In this document: in pieces, positions 1 through 13,100 of the stretch | Layout: every line of letters begins with the position of its first letter | How positions within the stretch are numbered: the first letter of the stretch is position 1 | Assembly (NCBI GenBank): GCA_963930775.1 | Contig: OZ005705.1 | Span: 1,054,001 to 1,118,000, forward strand | Source of the DNA: Cliona cf. orientalis | Lineage: Eukaryota; Porifera; Demospongiae; Clionaida; Clionaidae | Direction: 5' to 3' | Length of the DNA stretch: 64,000 bases | Translations under genes and position numbers: made by a program | The notes under the pieces: generated by a model | Databases searched by the model: none | What the model was told of the DNA's origin: nothing | Seen by the model: the letters and a program-made list of their open reading frames with translations, nothing else

Positions 1-433
1 AAACAAAACTTGGAACGAGGAACAGCAGTTTAGAGTACTGTTGCATTGTCTCGCCCTATATATAATTATTCTTTCCTATAACTTTGTCAATCATCCAAAA
101 TTACTAATGTTGTGATTTGGCCAAAGAACAACTTACATAATATTATACACCTTCCATAATAATATTATTATGCTGTATGCATTATTATCATTGTCATGTC
201 ATGATGTATGTATAGCCCACATCAAGTGGGAGATCGAAACACCACTATGCTAATATTCAATTAATTTGTAATGGAAATTCATCAAGCACATGATATGAAG
301 GAGTGTTAGATAGAAAATACATTCATGATGACCATTGTATTTGAGGACTCTGTGATGGTATGAATACATAAATAGAGTAAGGAAGGTCCGTAGAAATAAA
401 AGATAAAATGATTATGTATGCTATACTGTAGTC
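1..433. other. AT-rich noncoding flank
   Basis: No coding exon, RNA gene or repeat is supported here. It lies downstream of the minus-strand ORF at 434-979, so part is probably its 3' UTR. Confidence 0.5.
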
Positions 434-979
434 TTAATATTCAGCTCTGTTCAAGCACACCTTCTTCCTAGAAGGGCCATCATGGTGCATCAGGTGGTCC
501 TCACTAGCCCCACACTCATCCCCAGTGGAGAACAGACTATTAGTGTCCGATATATCGGCTCCCGGCTCGTGGCTAAAATGGGGGTGCTCCTGGCCACAAA
601 TGTTCACAGCTGAATGCTCAGCTCTTAGTCCACTTTCTGATTGGACCCCTCCATCCCCATTTGAGAAATCCATGGCAGTTTCTGGAGTAAAGTGTACACC
701 ATTCAGATGAGTAGTGCTAGTTACTGGTGGGTTGAACTGGCATCTCACTTCAGAGGGGTCATCATAAGCGTCTTTTTGGTGGCACATTTCTTCTTGTATC
801 TTGAGGCTGAGCAGATACTCCGCCTCATAGCAGGCGGCCAGGTTACATTCGTACTGTATCAAGTCTCTCTGCTCCAGCTGCGTCTGAGAGACACATGCAT
901 TAGGAGGGCAAGAACCTGGATAATCCATCGTACACCATAGGCACCAGGCTGAAATTCGAAAGAAGCTGGAGATGTTCAT
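434..979 (-). CDS. Unrecognised 181-aa protein, head to head with NOP2
   Basis: An uninterrupted minus-strand reading frame runs from an ATG at 979 to a stop at 434. The frame stays open upstream only to a non-ATG codon, so 979 is the first true ATG; a second ATG at 928 (starting MDYPGS) would give 164 aa. The first half is cysteine-rich and contains a likely helical stretch (SQTQLEQRDLIQYECNLAA, then YEAEYLLSLKIQEEM). The second half is polar and looks disordered, ending in RKKVCLNRAEY. I see no signal peptide, membrane segment or familiar domain. The 153-bp gap to the NOP2 start suggests a shared bidirectional promoter. I do not recognise the family; it could be a lineage-specific gene or a last exon of something larger. 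Confidence 0.5.
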   Translation of the reverse strand: MNISSFFRISAWCLWCTMDYPGSCPPNACVSQTQLEQRDLIQYECNLAACYEAEYLLSLKIQEEMCHQKDAYDDPSEVRCQFNPPVTSTTHLNGVHFTPETAMDFSNGDGGVQSESGLRAEHSAVNICGQEHPHFSHEPGADISDTNSLFSTGDECGASEDHLMHHDGPSRKKVCLNRAEY

Positions 980-1132
980 GCGCCAGCTACCACCAGCGCG
1001 CCAAACCAATTTTGCGGTTTTGAATATTTACTTCCGTCTTGGAACACGATTCGTTGAGTATCGGAAGTGGGAGTCTGACCTGCATATTACCACGTGGAAA
1101 TCGCTGAAAAGCCAAGGAGCTAGATCGTCTTG
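980..1132. promoter_or_regulatory. Putative bidirectional promoter, unknown ORF / NOP2
   Basis: This 153-bp segment separates two divergent start codons (979 on the minus strand, 1133 on the plus strand). Both 5' UTRs and any core promoter must lie here unless upstream noncoding exons exist. No TATA box is evident. This is inferred from gene geometry. Confidence 0.45.
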
Positions 1133-3257
1133 ATGGGTCGTTACAAGGACCTGAAGGAATTACGCAGCAAACGAGGCCATGGGAGGAAAGCTAAGAAGCA
1201 AACAGACCCTGCTCTACCTCTCACGATCAAAGCTAGCGCTGATAAGCCTGTTGTGCCCAGGATCAAAAGCTACCTTGGTGGGAGGATAAAGCAGAGAGTG
1301 AGAAGGAGAGCTGCCAGAATGGCCATGCTTAAAGCTATGCAGAGAGAAAAAATTAAGAAGAGAGAATCTAAAAAGATCGAAGCTAGAGTGGAAAGCAGTG
1401 ATGATGAAGGCGAGGGGACATCGGATGCTGAGTCAGCAGAAAATGTGCCACTGCCTTTCAGTGATGAGAACCAATTGTGGTTGACTCCTGCAAAGTCATC
1501 GGTGAGGTCAAAGGACAGCAGCGAAGCAAAGCCTAAGAAGAGAGTGTCTTTCATGGAGGCAGATTTGCTCGAGGGAGGCAGTGATGGAAATGGAAGTGAA
1601 GAGGAAGAAGGTATAAATAATTATGCTAAATAAATCAATAGTACTTGAGCCTAATCCAATTAGCAATATTCACCAAATAAAAATTTTTCTCCTAGTAACA
1701 ATTACACACAAAAAATATATTTTTGTTTTTGACCTGTTAGATGATGTGACTAGCAGTGAAGAGGAGGAGGAAGAGGGTGTGGTTCATTTGGGCAAACTAC
1801 AGGACGTTGATCCCTCTAGCGGCTCAGATTCCGATATGTCCGACATGGTTGATGATTTTGATGATCCTGTCAGTGACGAGCTAGAGAGTAGCGAAGAGGA
1901 AGAGAGAGATGAAGACAGTGAGTCAGACATGGATGAGGAGGAAATGCAGGAAGGTGGTGGTGAACAGTTGCTAAGTATTGAGAAGAAATCGAGGAAGCTG
2001 GATCAAAAGAAAGCAGCAGCAAAGAAGAGAGCAAAGCAGGAATTGAAAGATAGCCTAAAGAGTGGTGAGATATTCGAACTACCTACGTTATCAGACATCG
2101 AAGATCAGCCACAAGATTTACAAATCGTCCACCAGAGGATACAAGAAGTGGTCCACGTACTTTGCAATTTTCAGAAGCTTCGCCAGCCCGATCGCTCACG
2201 AAAGGAGTACCTGGTGATACTGAAGAGGGACTTGATGGCGTACTATGGCTATTGCGAGTACCTCATTGAGAAATTCATGCAGCTATTCCCAATGTCTGAG
2301 CTTTTGGAGTTTCTAGAAGCTTGTGAGGTCGAGCGTCCTGTCACCATCCGTACAAACACGCTCAAGACACGGAGACGGGATCTAGCACAGGCGTTGATCG
2401 GTCGAGGAGTGAACCTTGACCCCATCGGCAAGTGGTCAAAGGTTGGTCTGGTGGTGTACAATAGTTCGGTCCCGATCGGTGCTACGCCAGAGTATCTAGC
2501 TGGCCACTACATCCTTCAGGGGGCCTCCTCTATGCTTCCAGTGATGGCTCTGGCTCCGCAAGAAAATGAAAAAATTCTCGATTTGTGTGCCGCTCCTGGA
2601 GGTAAGACCACCTACATTGCTGCTCTAATGAAGAATACGGGGATGCTCATGGCAAATGATGCCAATAAAGACCGTACCAAGGCCATAGTTGGAAATATAC
2701 ACCGTTTGGGTGTGGCCAACTGCATCGTTTGCAACTACGATGGCAGGAGCTTCCCCAAAGTCATGTCGGGATTCGATCGGATATTACTCGATGCACCGTG
2801 CAGTGGTACGGGAGTCATCTCCAAGGATCCCTCCGTCAAGACCAACAAGACGGAAAAGGATATCCAACAACGCTCTCATCTCCAGAAGCAGTTGATCCTA
2901 GCAGCCATTGACTGTCTTGATGCCAATTCTTCGACGGGTGGCTACCTCGTCTATTCTACCTGTTCGGTAATGATGGAGGAGAATGAGTGGGTTATTGATT
3001 ATGCTCTAAAGACGAGGCATGTGAAACTGGTCCCCACGGGACTGGACTTTGGTGCCGAAGGGCTCACTCGATTCCGGGAGAAGCGGTTCCATCCTTCTCT
3101 CTCGCTAACGAGAAGGATCTACCCCCACACTCATAATATGGATGGATTTTTCGTTGCAAAACTGAAGAAATTTTCGAACAAAATTCCAGGCGAGAAAAAT
3201 GCCACCAAGAAAGATGAAAATCAAGACGCTGAAAGTGATAGTAGTTCTAGCGAGTAG
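1133..3257 (+). CDS. NOP2: NOP2/NSUN1-like 25S/28S rRNA m5C methyltransferase
   Basis: Two exons, 1133-1610 and 1741-3257, join in phase at GAA-G|GTATAAAT ... CTGTTAG to give 664 aa. The family (NOP2, NSUN1) methylates a cytosine in large-subunit rRNA in the nucleolus and is needed for 60S ribosome assembly. The N-terminal third is basic ([17 protein letters not shown]), followed by acidic serine-rich tracts (SSEEEEEEG) typical of nucleolar proteins. The catalytic half has the SAM-binding [12 protein letters not shown] near residue 440, motif [10 protein letters not shown] near 512 and motif VI YSTCSV near 565, so both catalytic cysteines are present. The C-terminus is a short lysine/serine tail. 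The upstream frame of exon 2 is open through the intron, but the basic N-terminus is reached only by splicing. Assignment to NOP2 rather than another NSUN rests on the long N-terminal extension and the [19 protein letters not shown] region. Confidence 0.93.
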
Positions 3258-3518
3258 TATAGAATTATTCATCGCAAATGTATGGGATTCTCGGAATCGA
3301 ATTTTGTATAATATTATTTTCCACGACATCATAAAAATTTTGGCGCGCGCGCCGTACTGCACTGTATATGTACTGGTTATTGTTTGCGGTCAGATAATTT
3401 CAGTAATTAGTCATGTGCACATTCAGCTGTACTGCGTTTGAGTTCTTTTTGAGTTAGCGCTTACAGTTTGAAGTGAAGAGGAGCCAAGAGTGGGAAGTAC
3501 GAGTAGCAAAATAACAAG

Positions 3519-6500
3519 ATGAGCGCTCCGCAGGCTTCGGACGCCTCGTATATCATGTCCCAGGCCATATTTCATAACAACATCACCCTGCTGGAGGAGC
3601 TCCTGGAGAATGGCGCTGACCCCAACTTCCCCAACTCCTATGGAGACTGCCCCCTTCACGAGGCTGCTCAGTACGGACAGAGGGAGTGTGTCTCTGTGCT
3701 TCTCTCCTACAAAGGTTAGTCTGTAGTGTGTTGTACACGTAGCAGCTGTAGAGAATTTAAATGCATGCACACACGTACTTGTACCAAACTCTTCCAGTTT
3801 CAAGAAATTTATACTGCCGTGGGGTAGGTAGCATGGTTTCTATTGCCAGTTTTTACTTATGCTAATAATTTTGAAAGCTGTAGAGTCTCTGTGGATTTGT
3901 GTGTGCACTCAGCACAGTGTTGAAAGAACCTTGCATAATTTTGGGGCCTGCTGCCAGCTACCAGCCTCCCATGGCCCAGGGGATGAAAAAGTGTACACAA
4001 AAAATTATGTGCCCTCTTTTTCCTAATTTTTCTGCTTGTGGGGAGGTTTACACAGCAGAGAAACTCTTCACCTTAAATTAGTCCCCTCAGGGAGGTGTTT
4101 ACTCAACTCAACCAAAGTACTTTCACTATGTGCAGCTGTGGTTGGTTGGTAAAAGTGTATGCAATGTCCCACCCCTTAGTAGCTTTGCTAGTGTGCATTC
4201 CCCTAGTTTCTCAAGTGCCCTCTTCCTTTTGCTGGGATTAGGTTTTACCTGAGCAGGCAATGGGATGGTTACCCCTTGGGTTTAGGATTGGCAGTGGAAG
4301 ATAAGCCCTACTAAATTTTCATGCTGTAAGGCTACTCCCGCAGCATGTCACATGTACATGTAGCTCTAATCAGTCCCACTAGGTGGGAGAGAGTATTGTT
4401 CACTGTCTCTAGTTCTGTGCCATGCACATGTGCTTGCATGTTTTGAGCTGTGTAGCTGGGAGCCTTTGAGGCTACTGTGGTCAGTAGTCTAGTAGTACCC
4501 TGCCCCTAAGATGAGGATATCCCTTTAATTGAGGACACTTCCTACAATGTATGTACACGTAGCTTACTATTATGGACAAGTGTAGTAAGAATCTGCCTCC
4601 ATGGCTTATTGTGGATACCGTCTTTACTTTGTCCCAAAGACGTGCTTGCAAATTATGCTCCATGCTTAGTATATATAATTATAATATAGGACAGTTTGCT
4701 TTATAGTTGCCATAGTGACAGACAGTGTGGTGCCTACCCTGGTCTTGTCTCTGTAACGTAAAGGAGAAGGGTGGTTGATACACACCTCACCTTTCAAACG
4801 TCAACTGTTGGTACACACTCAATCTCTCTTCTAAGCCTGGCTAGACAACGTACAGACTGTCCTGCCAAGCCTATTAGTTCGAGTCTAGTCTGACATTTGA
4901 GCGATTTCCCTGCTCTGCTGTTGCACGCTTAGTGAAAACAACTTACTCTATATGGCCGTGTAAGTGTGTGTATCTATGCATATGTGTGTGTAATAATATG
5001 CCTAGCTGGGTGCCTTGCTGTGAATATAGAATTTTTATACATGTATGTATAACTAGATAGTTGTGTCCCAAAAGTGTGGGCAAATCGTGTTCTTGTGTTC
5101 ACAAAAGGCTGCTTCAAAGGAGAACTTTGTCTTGAATGTTTTCAACCGAAGGCTCAGGTTTGCATTCATGCCATGCTGGTGTGTTTTGTAGTGACATTTC
5201 CACGACAGATTGTCGCCCTGTACAAACACTGTGTATGTATGCATACAATGAGCCTCCTCTTCATCCTAATCACTCTGTGAATTGGGCTCACTGAAATGGC
5301 TGATTTCACACGAGAATTCTTTCAAGACCGATTGCTAAGGGATTGAGAGATGATACGTGTATTTCTCTCTCTCTTTCTCTCTCTTCCTCTCTCTTCCCTT
5401 CTCTCTCCACAATTCTTGAACTATTAGGAATGTATTATGCACAATGGCTACTAGTATTTACCCTCTGTGCACCTAGTGCCATAGGATGACATACCGGTAA
5501 CTGCTTCTCTGTATGTAGCTATTGTGCTCCAAATCTATGCTTACAAATTTTTTATGCTGTTGTAAAAAAACTGATAGTAGTTACTTTTTTGTTAGTGAAA
5601 ATACTATGTGATCCAATAGTACACCCCTTTTTCTGTTGTTTTTACAGAGCACAAGTTGCATACTTTTATGTGGGTGGGGATATGGTACATAGTTGTAGCC
5701 CATAGATAGATAGCTACTAGTGCCTATTGATGGAAAGATAGACAATGATGCCTGTTGATTGTTTGTTGTGGTTGATAGTGTTGAGTGAGTGCACCATTCA
5801 CTAACCTCACTGTGGTCTGCTGTGGGAAGCTGGGGCCCCAGGCCACCCTGTGCACATGTTCAACCCTTGGCTCTTGCATAAGGAGCCAGTGGCACACTCA
5901 TGCTGTGGATGAAGTGGGGTTTGTGTAGTAGAAAACACCTGATAAGATCTAGTACACACACACACACTGAGCTATCACTTTGTGTATAGCACTAGACACA
6001 AACAAGCTTGGACAAAAACTACTATGTGTCTATTACTGACCAAGTATTCAATGACGTACACAGCCTGATGATGAAAGGGGGTTCATGGATGGTTATATTA
6101 TGGCATTAATTTGGGTGCACTCGACCATGCATCATGTCAAGACTATCACGTCCACCCATTAATGACTGCTATGTGTGTGTATATACATGTAATATGTGTA
6201 TGCATGTAGTATTGCATTTATATATAGCTGAGCATGTACGTTAATGTTCCTCTGATTATCTACACTCATCCCATAGCCAATAATTTACCTATAAAAATTA
6301 GGTTGCTAGGCAATTGCAAGCAATCACTTGCATACTGATCTCATCCACTCGCACGTATACTCATTTTCTCACTTACATGTACCGTAGAATCCCGCGATTA
6401 CGCCCCCCCTCGCGCATAAGCCCCCCCTCCATTTTTAACTCAAGTTCCTGCATAGGTACTTTTGTCTCGCGTATAAGCCCCCCCTCCCTGACTGTAAAAT

Positions 6501-7106
6501 GGAGCCCATAAATCAACAAAAACAGTAGCTACAGCTAGCAAACTAGCTATTTGTGTCATATTATGCCTTACTTTGTCGTTTTTCTCGAGTTTTGCCCACC
6601 AAACAGCCAGAGAAAGTACAGAGATCGCGCGCCCACGTGGCATTCGATGGTCGGTAATGGTCGTCACACGGAAATGTAAGGATCCCGCGTATAAGCCCCC
6701 TCCCCACTTTTGCCCAATCCTAGCATGCACAAAGGGGGGGCGTAATCGCGGGATTCTACGGTACATGTATATAAACATACACACTCTCTCACACTTGCAC
6801 ATTAGCTGGAGTGAATTCACTTGGTTCTGGTGGCAAGAGTCCTCTCCACAAAGCTGTGACTGGCGTCAATGCTCAGGTAAGCAGAACAATTACATGTACT
6901 CTGATTAGTGATACTGCCACGTTATCCTATGTAGCTACCCCACAGTACATGTACGTATTTATATAAGTAGGTATCTGTGTGTACGTTACTTTGTACTGCT
7001 GTTTCCCAATTGCATCGCTTGTTGATTCTGCTAGCGAGATAATCAAAGGTAGCTCATCTCTGAGCAAATATTGCTATCAAGATGAGTTCTAAAACATTTT
7101 TGATTT

Positions 7107-7142
<36 letters not shown>

Positions 7143-10100
7143 GTGAGGGCTGGTGGGGAGGACGCTGAGAGAGTCGTCCACGAGAATCAGCTGGATATAG
7201 TGAGACTATTGGTGGCCCATGGAGCTGACCTCAGCATCACCGATGAAGCAGGTACTATAGTCAACAAGGACTTCTTTAGAGAGTGGAGAGCACATGGATT
7301 TCAGTTAATTTCTCTCCCTAGAATCTCTAATGAGTAATATAGAGAGTAGTACTAAAGAGAGAGAGGCTTACGATAATGTGGGGCAGCTAGTAGCATCTCT
7401 ATTATTCCCAAATAGTAAATTAAACCTGTCATTACTAGAGTATCAGTGCGAAGTGTAAATGATTATGTCCAGCTCCTATTGTGACGATGTATGCTTTGTT
7501 TATTAGTATTATATTCTCATGAATCACATGCTAGATAATGAGCCAAGGCCTTTCCCTCCATTGTTTTTTATAGTTTAATACGACAGTTTTACGCTAGCTG
7601 GGAAAACTATATGATGTGTTGACCTTTTATACATGCCTGGTTTCACGTTTACCTTACATGGTGCATATGGTTTTTACTCACTAAAATTCAGTTGTATATG
7701 TGGGTGTAGGTCCCTTCCCCCTTGCTCCGTGGCTTCAGGGTTGCTTTGGGGAAATAGGGAAGCATATGGTCAACTGGAAGCCTACTTCAATTGGGACTTT
7801 ATGATTCGGTGTAATTGCATTACCATTGACAGTGCTACCACATTCTAGCCATCATGTACATGTACATGTAGCCTGCGTAGGCTATATAGGCTATGGATGC
7901 ATACCTTTTAGCATCACCCCTAGTTTTCTTCCAGGATTTACATGTATCACTGGTATAGTAAGTGGGCCACCTGTGTTTTGACCATAGTTAATATGATCAC
8001 AAGCACCATTGGGCTTCCCCCCCCCCTTCATTTGTGGGAGATTCCATGGACACAACCTTACTGAACTTTCACGTATGTGTACATACCACTTTTTCCACGG
8101 AATTTTCCTCCAGGGCTGACTGCCAGAGACCTGGCTATGCAGTGTGATTTCTACAAGTGTGCAGACCTCCTTGATGAGCTGAAGGAGATTATGAAGAAGG
8201 AATCGGAGGATAGGCTAAGAAAAAGTCGAGAGCAAGGTATGTACATGTAGTGCTTGGAGAGTTTTATACCTTTGTGGTGATTATGAGAAAAGGGGCGCAA
8301 GCATCTCTTCTTGTAAATATTTCTCATGAAAAGAGGACTTGCTTTCCGTTTTTGTCAATAATTTAATTCATGCATTTGTGTGTTGTGTAATAACAATGAT
8401 AGTCAATTATCTTTCATTTTGCAGGAGTTTTTTCAGCCTGTAAAGATGGGAATCTGACAGAGGTCAAGAATATCTTACCGTATGTTCCAGAGGTCATCAA
8501 TGAAATCATGAATGAAGAAGGAGACAACTTACTCATGTGGTGAGTGAGAGAGAGAGAGGGGGGGGGGAGGGAGAGGGAGAGAAAGAAAAGAGGTCACCAA
8601 AAGCTCACCTGAGGCAGTTGGTTATTTTATCTAATATGGGCTTTATATTATTGTGCCATTCAATTTGCTATTGGATCATTTGTACCATACAATATATGTG
8701 CAGCTGTTTACTTCCTCTATCACTCCCACAATACACACACAATATGCTCATACAATGTATAGTGCTGCTAGATACGGCCATGTGGATATTGTCGAGTATC
8801 TCCTTGATAAGGGCTCTGTAGCCATGGCCAGTCCCATCACTGACATGACAGCACTCCACCTTGCCTCGCGCGGTGGCCATGGTGACGTCGTAGTGTGTCT
8901 CCTAAACAAGCTTCCAGCGTTGCTCATGATTGACGACTCCCCTAAGGAGACCTCGTTGCACATCGCTGCTCGCATGGGCCACGTAGAGATCGTCAAGAAT
9001 CTCTTGATGGTCGCTGCTTGCACAGAAAGGCTCAAGAATCGCTCCATCTCGACTTCGGACGAGTCTGGTGAATCGGAAAGGTCCTTTCTCTGTGGGGAGA
9101 GCCTTCGAGTACCAATGAACGAGGCCTTGCCTGAGATGATCATCGACGTCATGACTGTCACGGTGAATGAGCACAAGACGGCTCTCCACGAAGCAGCCAT
9201 CACTGGCAACGTCGAGATTGTGAAGCTGCTTGTGGATTTCATGCGAGAGTTCCTCACTCACGACACTCTGACGTCTAATGCAATGACCTTCAGTGGCCCA
9301 ATTGTGGGAGGGTTTTCCCCCTTGCAGTCAGAGGGTGCATCCACTCCCACTCTGCGCAGTTCCGGTTTTCCTACGAAGAATTCACCCAGTTCCCGAAAAG
9401 CCTACGCTGTTCCCGGTATCGACATGATGACACTCAAAGGTCGCACGGCTTTCCATGAAGCAGCCAAGCAGGGTCACTTTGAGGTCATGAAGATTCTCCT
9501 CCAGGCTGGTGCTGACATCAATGCATTCATGAGGCCCTCGCTCGATTTTGGTGTCAATGTCGAGTTGACAGCGCTCGTACAAGCATGCCTCATGCAAAGA
9601 TTAGATGTCATCAAATTCCTGCTACAGAATGGTGCAACCGATGCACGTCTGAAAGCGCTTTCGCGATCGTTGAAAATCCCCTATGACGAAGCAGCTGGTC
9701 TACTTCTCTGCTACAATGGTGGCCTGAGCGAAATCGTTGATGTCAGAAAACCCACTCCTGAAATGTTTGGCTCTCAGCCGATAGCCAACCTCAACGTGAG
9801 CTGGAACAGCAAAAATTTGACATACGTCCGCAAGGAGTGGCTGGAACTAGCCATCACAGAGTTCCCTAACCCCACCGCCAAGTATTGTGTCATCTCAGAG
9901 CTTGACATCTCATCCAATAATCTCACCTCCCTTCCGATCGAGATCTTCTCTCTCCCCTACTTGAAGCAGCTTGATTTCAACCGAAATAAAGTCACCCAGT
10001 TTCCTCACATGCCCGAGAAGCCATGTGGAGGTTGGTCCTGCCCAAAGCTCAGCTCAATTGATGCTGCCAACAATCAGCTCTCAGCTATACCTTCTTGCCT

Positions 10101-13100
10101 CTTCCATCTACCAGAGCTGAGGGAGCTCCTTGCCACCGGGAACAAGATATCCGACGTTCCCGTATGCGTGTGGACAGCCCCCAAGCTTCAAAGGCTCTAC
10201 TTGTCCAAGAATTGTCTCGAATCCTTCCCCACGGCGTATGAAGAAGGAGCCAATGGCTGCACTCCAGCCTTCTTTGCGAGTACCTCTGAAGGTTCTCCCA
10301 TGTCTCCCTATAGCATCACCAGCCCAGATACCTTATCAAATCTGGATTCTGGTTACCGTAGTCACCCCAAGGGAGACCTTGCCGATTCGATTAACGTCAA
10401 ATACAATTCTCCAACATTTGCTTTTCCAAAGCCTGGGACTCCGCTGAAATCTCATCGATCACTGGAGATCAAGTCAAACACCATTCAGACCCAGAGTGTG
10501 ATCAGTCGACGACTTGAGAACTTTCAAGATGACAATGTAGAGGTGGACGAGTTGGAAGATACAGAAGGTACAGCTGAGGATGGAAGCAGCAAAAAGAGCT
10601 TCATGCTGGAGGCGCTGGACCTATCACACAACAAGCTCACCACCCTTCCCACAGGTCTCAGCTGTCTTGCTCCAAGATTGACGAAATTAAACGTCTCCCA
10701 CAATCAGATCAAGTCCCTCGGTACGGTCAGTGACTTCCCTTATGAGCTCGAGTATCTGGAGGCATCTTCGAACGAGCTCCATACTGCAATAGCACCATCT
10801 TTGGCTGGTGCTGATCTGAGGTATTACCAGCCCTGTGCCAGGAAGGTCCTCGGGTTAGCAGTAAACGGATTGACAAGCTCAGTTAACAGCAGCGATACGC
10901 CAAAAAGCTTCCTATACAAGCCTTGCAACCATCGCATTCACAAGAATCTGAGAAAACTCTCAACTGTGAAATTCAACAAGAACTTCTTGGTCGATTTGCA
11001 GCTGTTTCGTATGCCCGCAAGAAGTGGCAGCAGAGGTGAGTTTGGTACTTCCGTAGAGGAGTCCATGCGCACAAAACGCACAGGTACGATAGGTCCTGAG
11101 ATGGTTGCTTCGAATATATTGCCCAAACTGAACGAAGTGGTTGGTAAAAATTCTTCTTCACTGGGTGAGCGACGCAGTCAAACGATGGGCAGAAAGGTGG
11201 AATTAGTGAAGAAAAACAGCAATGAAGTCTCGCCCAGTCACCCCATTGACAAGAAATCCCCAAAGGAGTCTTCAGTTGATCCCGACAAAGCTGCTAGCCT
11301 CGGTTCAAGCAATAGCTCGCAAGACGAGCAGTCTAGTTCTCCATCCGTGGTCGCCTCGCCACTCTTCCCCCAGCTCACGACGCTGGAGCTGGCTCACAAT
11401 CGACTCAAGAATGTACCGGCTAACATTCACCTCATAGCTAATCTCTCCACCCTCTCCATCAGTCACAACACGGAGATCGACACTCTACCATTGGAGTTGA
11501 GCAATCTAGAGCACCTCTGGAGCCTGGAGTATGAAGGCTGCCCACTCACCAACCCTCCCTATCAGGATCTGGACAAGTTCAGGCTTGCCTCGGACAAGCT
11601 ACTCTACATGCGCTCTCTCCTTCATGAGTAAGTACACATACAGTACTTTCTGTAAGCCCTCGTTGATAAGTTACTTTCTGGTTTATATTTTGTGAGTGAT
11701 AACTGATTTAAGGATGGTATGTAAACAATCAGGGGACTACATTAGGATTGATGATGATTTATGCAAATTTTATACCATGTGTATAAACAGATCACCATAA
11801 ATAGTTACAGGATTGTAGGATACTCATATATTGTACCCAAGTATGGTACATGCTTGCTTATCTTATCATAATTCTGAAACTCTTTCTGTTCCTGTGGACT
11901 GCAGTGCTAAGCAGAACGAGAGCATGAAGCTGATGATGGTCGGTTTCCAGAAGATGGGAAAGACGACAATTTTGGGTCGGCTGTGTGAGAGTCACGAGAG
12001 AGTGACTCCGTCCACCACCTTCCTCCAGAGGATAACTGGGGAAGAAGCAACACCCCCAACAAGGTCAAAGGGCAAAAGAACAGGTCAGCATATCCCCCTG
12101 TCCATACGTGCCTCGATAAATTGAATGTACATGTGTATTCACACGTGTGATAGCAAGCTGGTGCACTTTTGGTTGGTAAAGGTCGTCATAACCATAAATC
12201 CTTTTGTATATGGATTGCCAAGATGCCCTTTACCAGCTCTTTATTCTGTGTATACATGTACAGCACCCCTCTCTACTGTGGGGGTGGACCTTGGCATATG
12301 GAAGTACCGCAAGGACCTGGAGCCAGAGTTCCTCAAACAGAAGAAGAAGGGAGCCAAGCAGCTTCGAAGCGTCACATTCTACACCTGGGACTTTGGAGGA
12401 CAGGTATATAGCTACATTGTATGTACATTGTGGCTATATAGGGTTCTGCATAATATTATGCCTTCTGTTATTGTTAGCTTCCTGTGTACATGTTCAGGTG
12501 CAATGTAGCACATTCATGTATCTACTGAGTGCACACTATGATTGAGTACCTGTATAGGTATGGTATGTGATCTTTGTGCACAGGTGCATTATGGATAAGT
12601 TCCTCGTCAATTAACATGCATGTACACGTACATGTATGTTTGGTATGATGTTGTAATTGTATAGTGAGTGAGGTATTTCATCAGAGGTCTAGATCTACGA
12701 TTCTGCTGCACTGTGATTTTTTTTGTACACCTCTCATATCACAGGAGGAGTACTACGTGACTCACCAGTGCTTTCTCTCCTCTCGCTCGCTCTACCTTGC
12801 CGTCTGGAATATCACTCATGGCGAGAAAGGCATTGATGACCTTGGACCATGGCTACACAACATTCAGGTGCACAAATCCTACCCTAAGTAAAATAACTTA
12901 GCCTATATATTGTCTAGAGACAGATGTTTGGGTAGCTGATAGTTTATTGATACATAAAGTACCGTACTTGATCCAATACAATACATGGGAATTTCAATTT
13001 TGAAAAACTCGGTTTTTTTCTGGTAAAGGTCGTCAATCGCTCCATATGTACATGTAAACGTTATGAGAATTTGTAAAAATTAATGCTAATTTCTTGCGTT

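Noticed and set aside
1611..1740. Reading NOP2 exon 2 frame upstream as coding
   Set aside because: The frame is open through the intron but encodes hydrophobic AT-rich sequence; GT and AG signals join exon 1 in phase to the acidic tract.
6314..6908. Several open frames on both strands
   Set aside because: They mostly read through the MITE and its inverted repeats; none fits the splice phase of the LRRK1-like gene except the short exon at 6806-6876.
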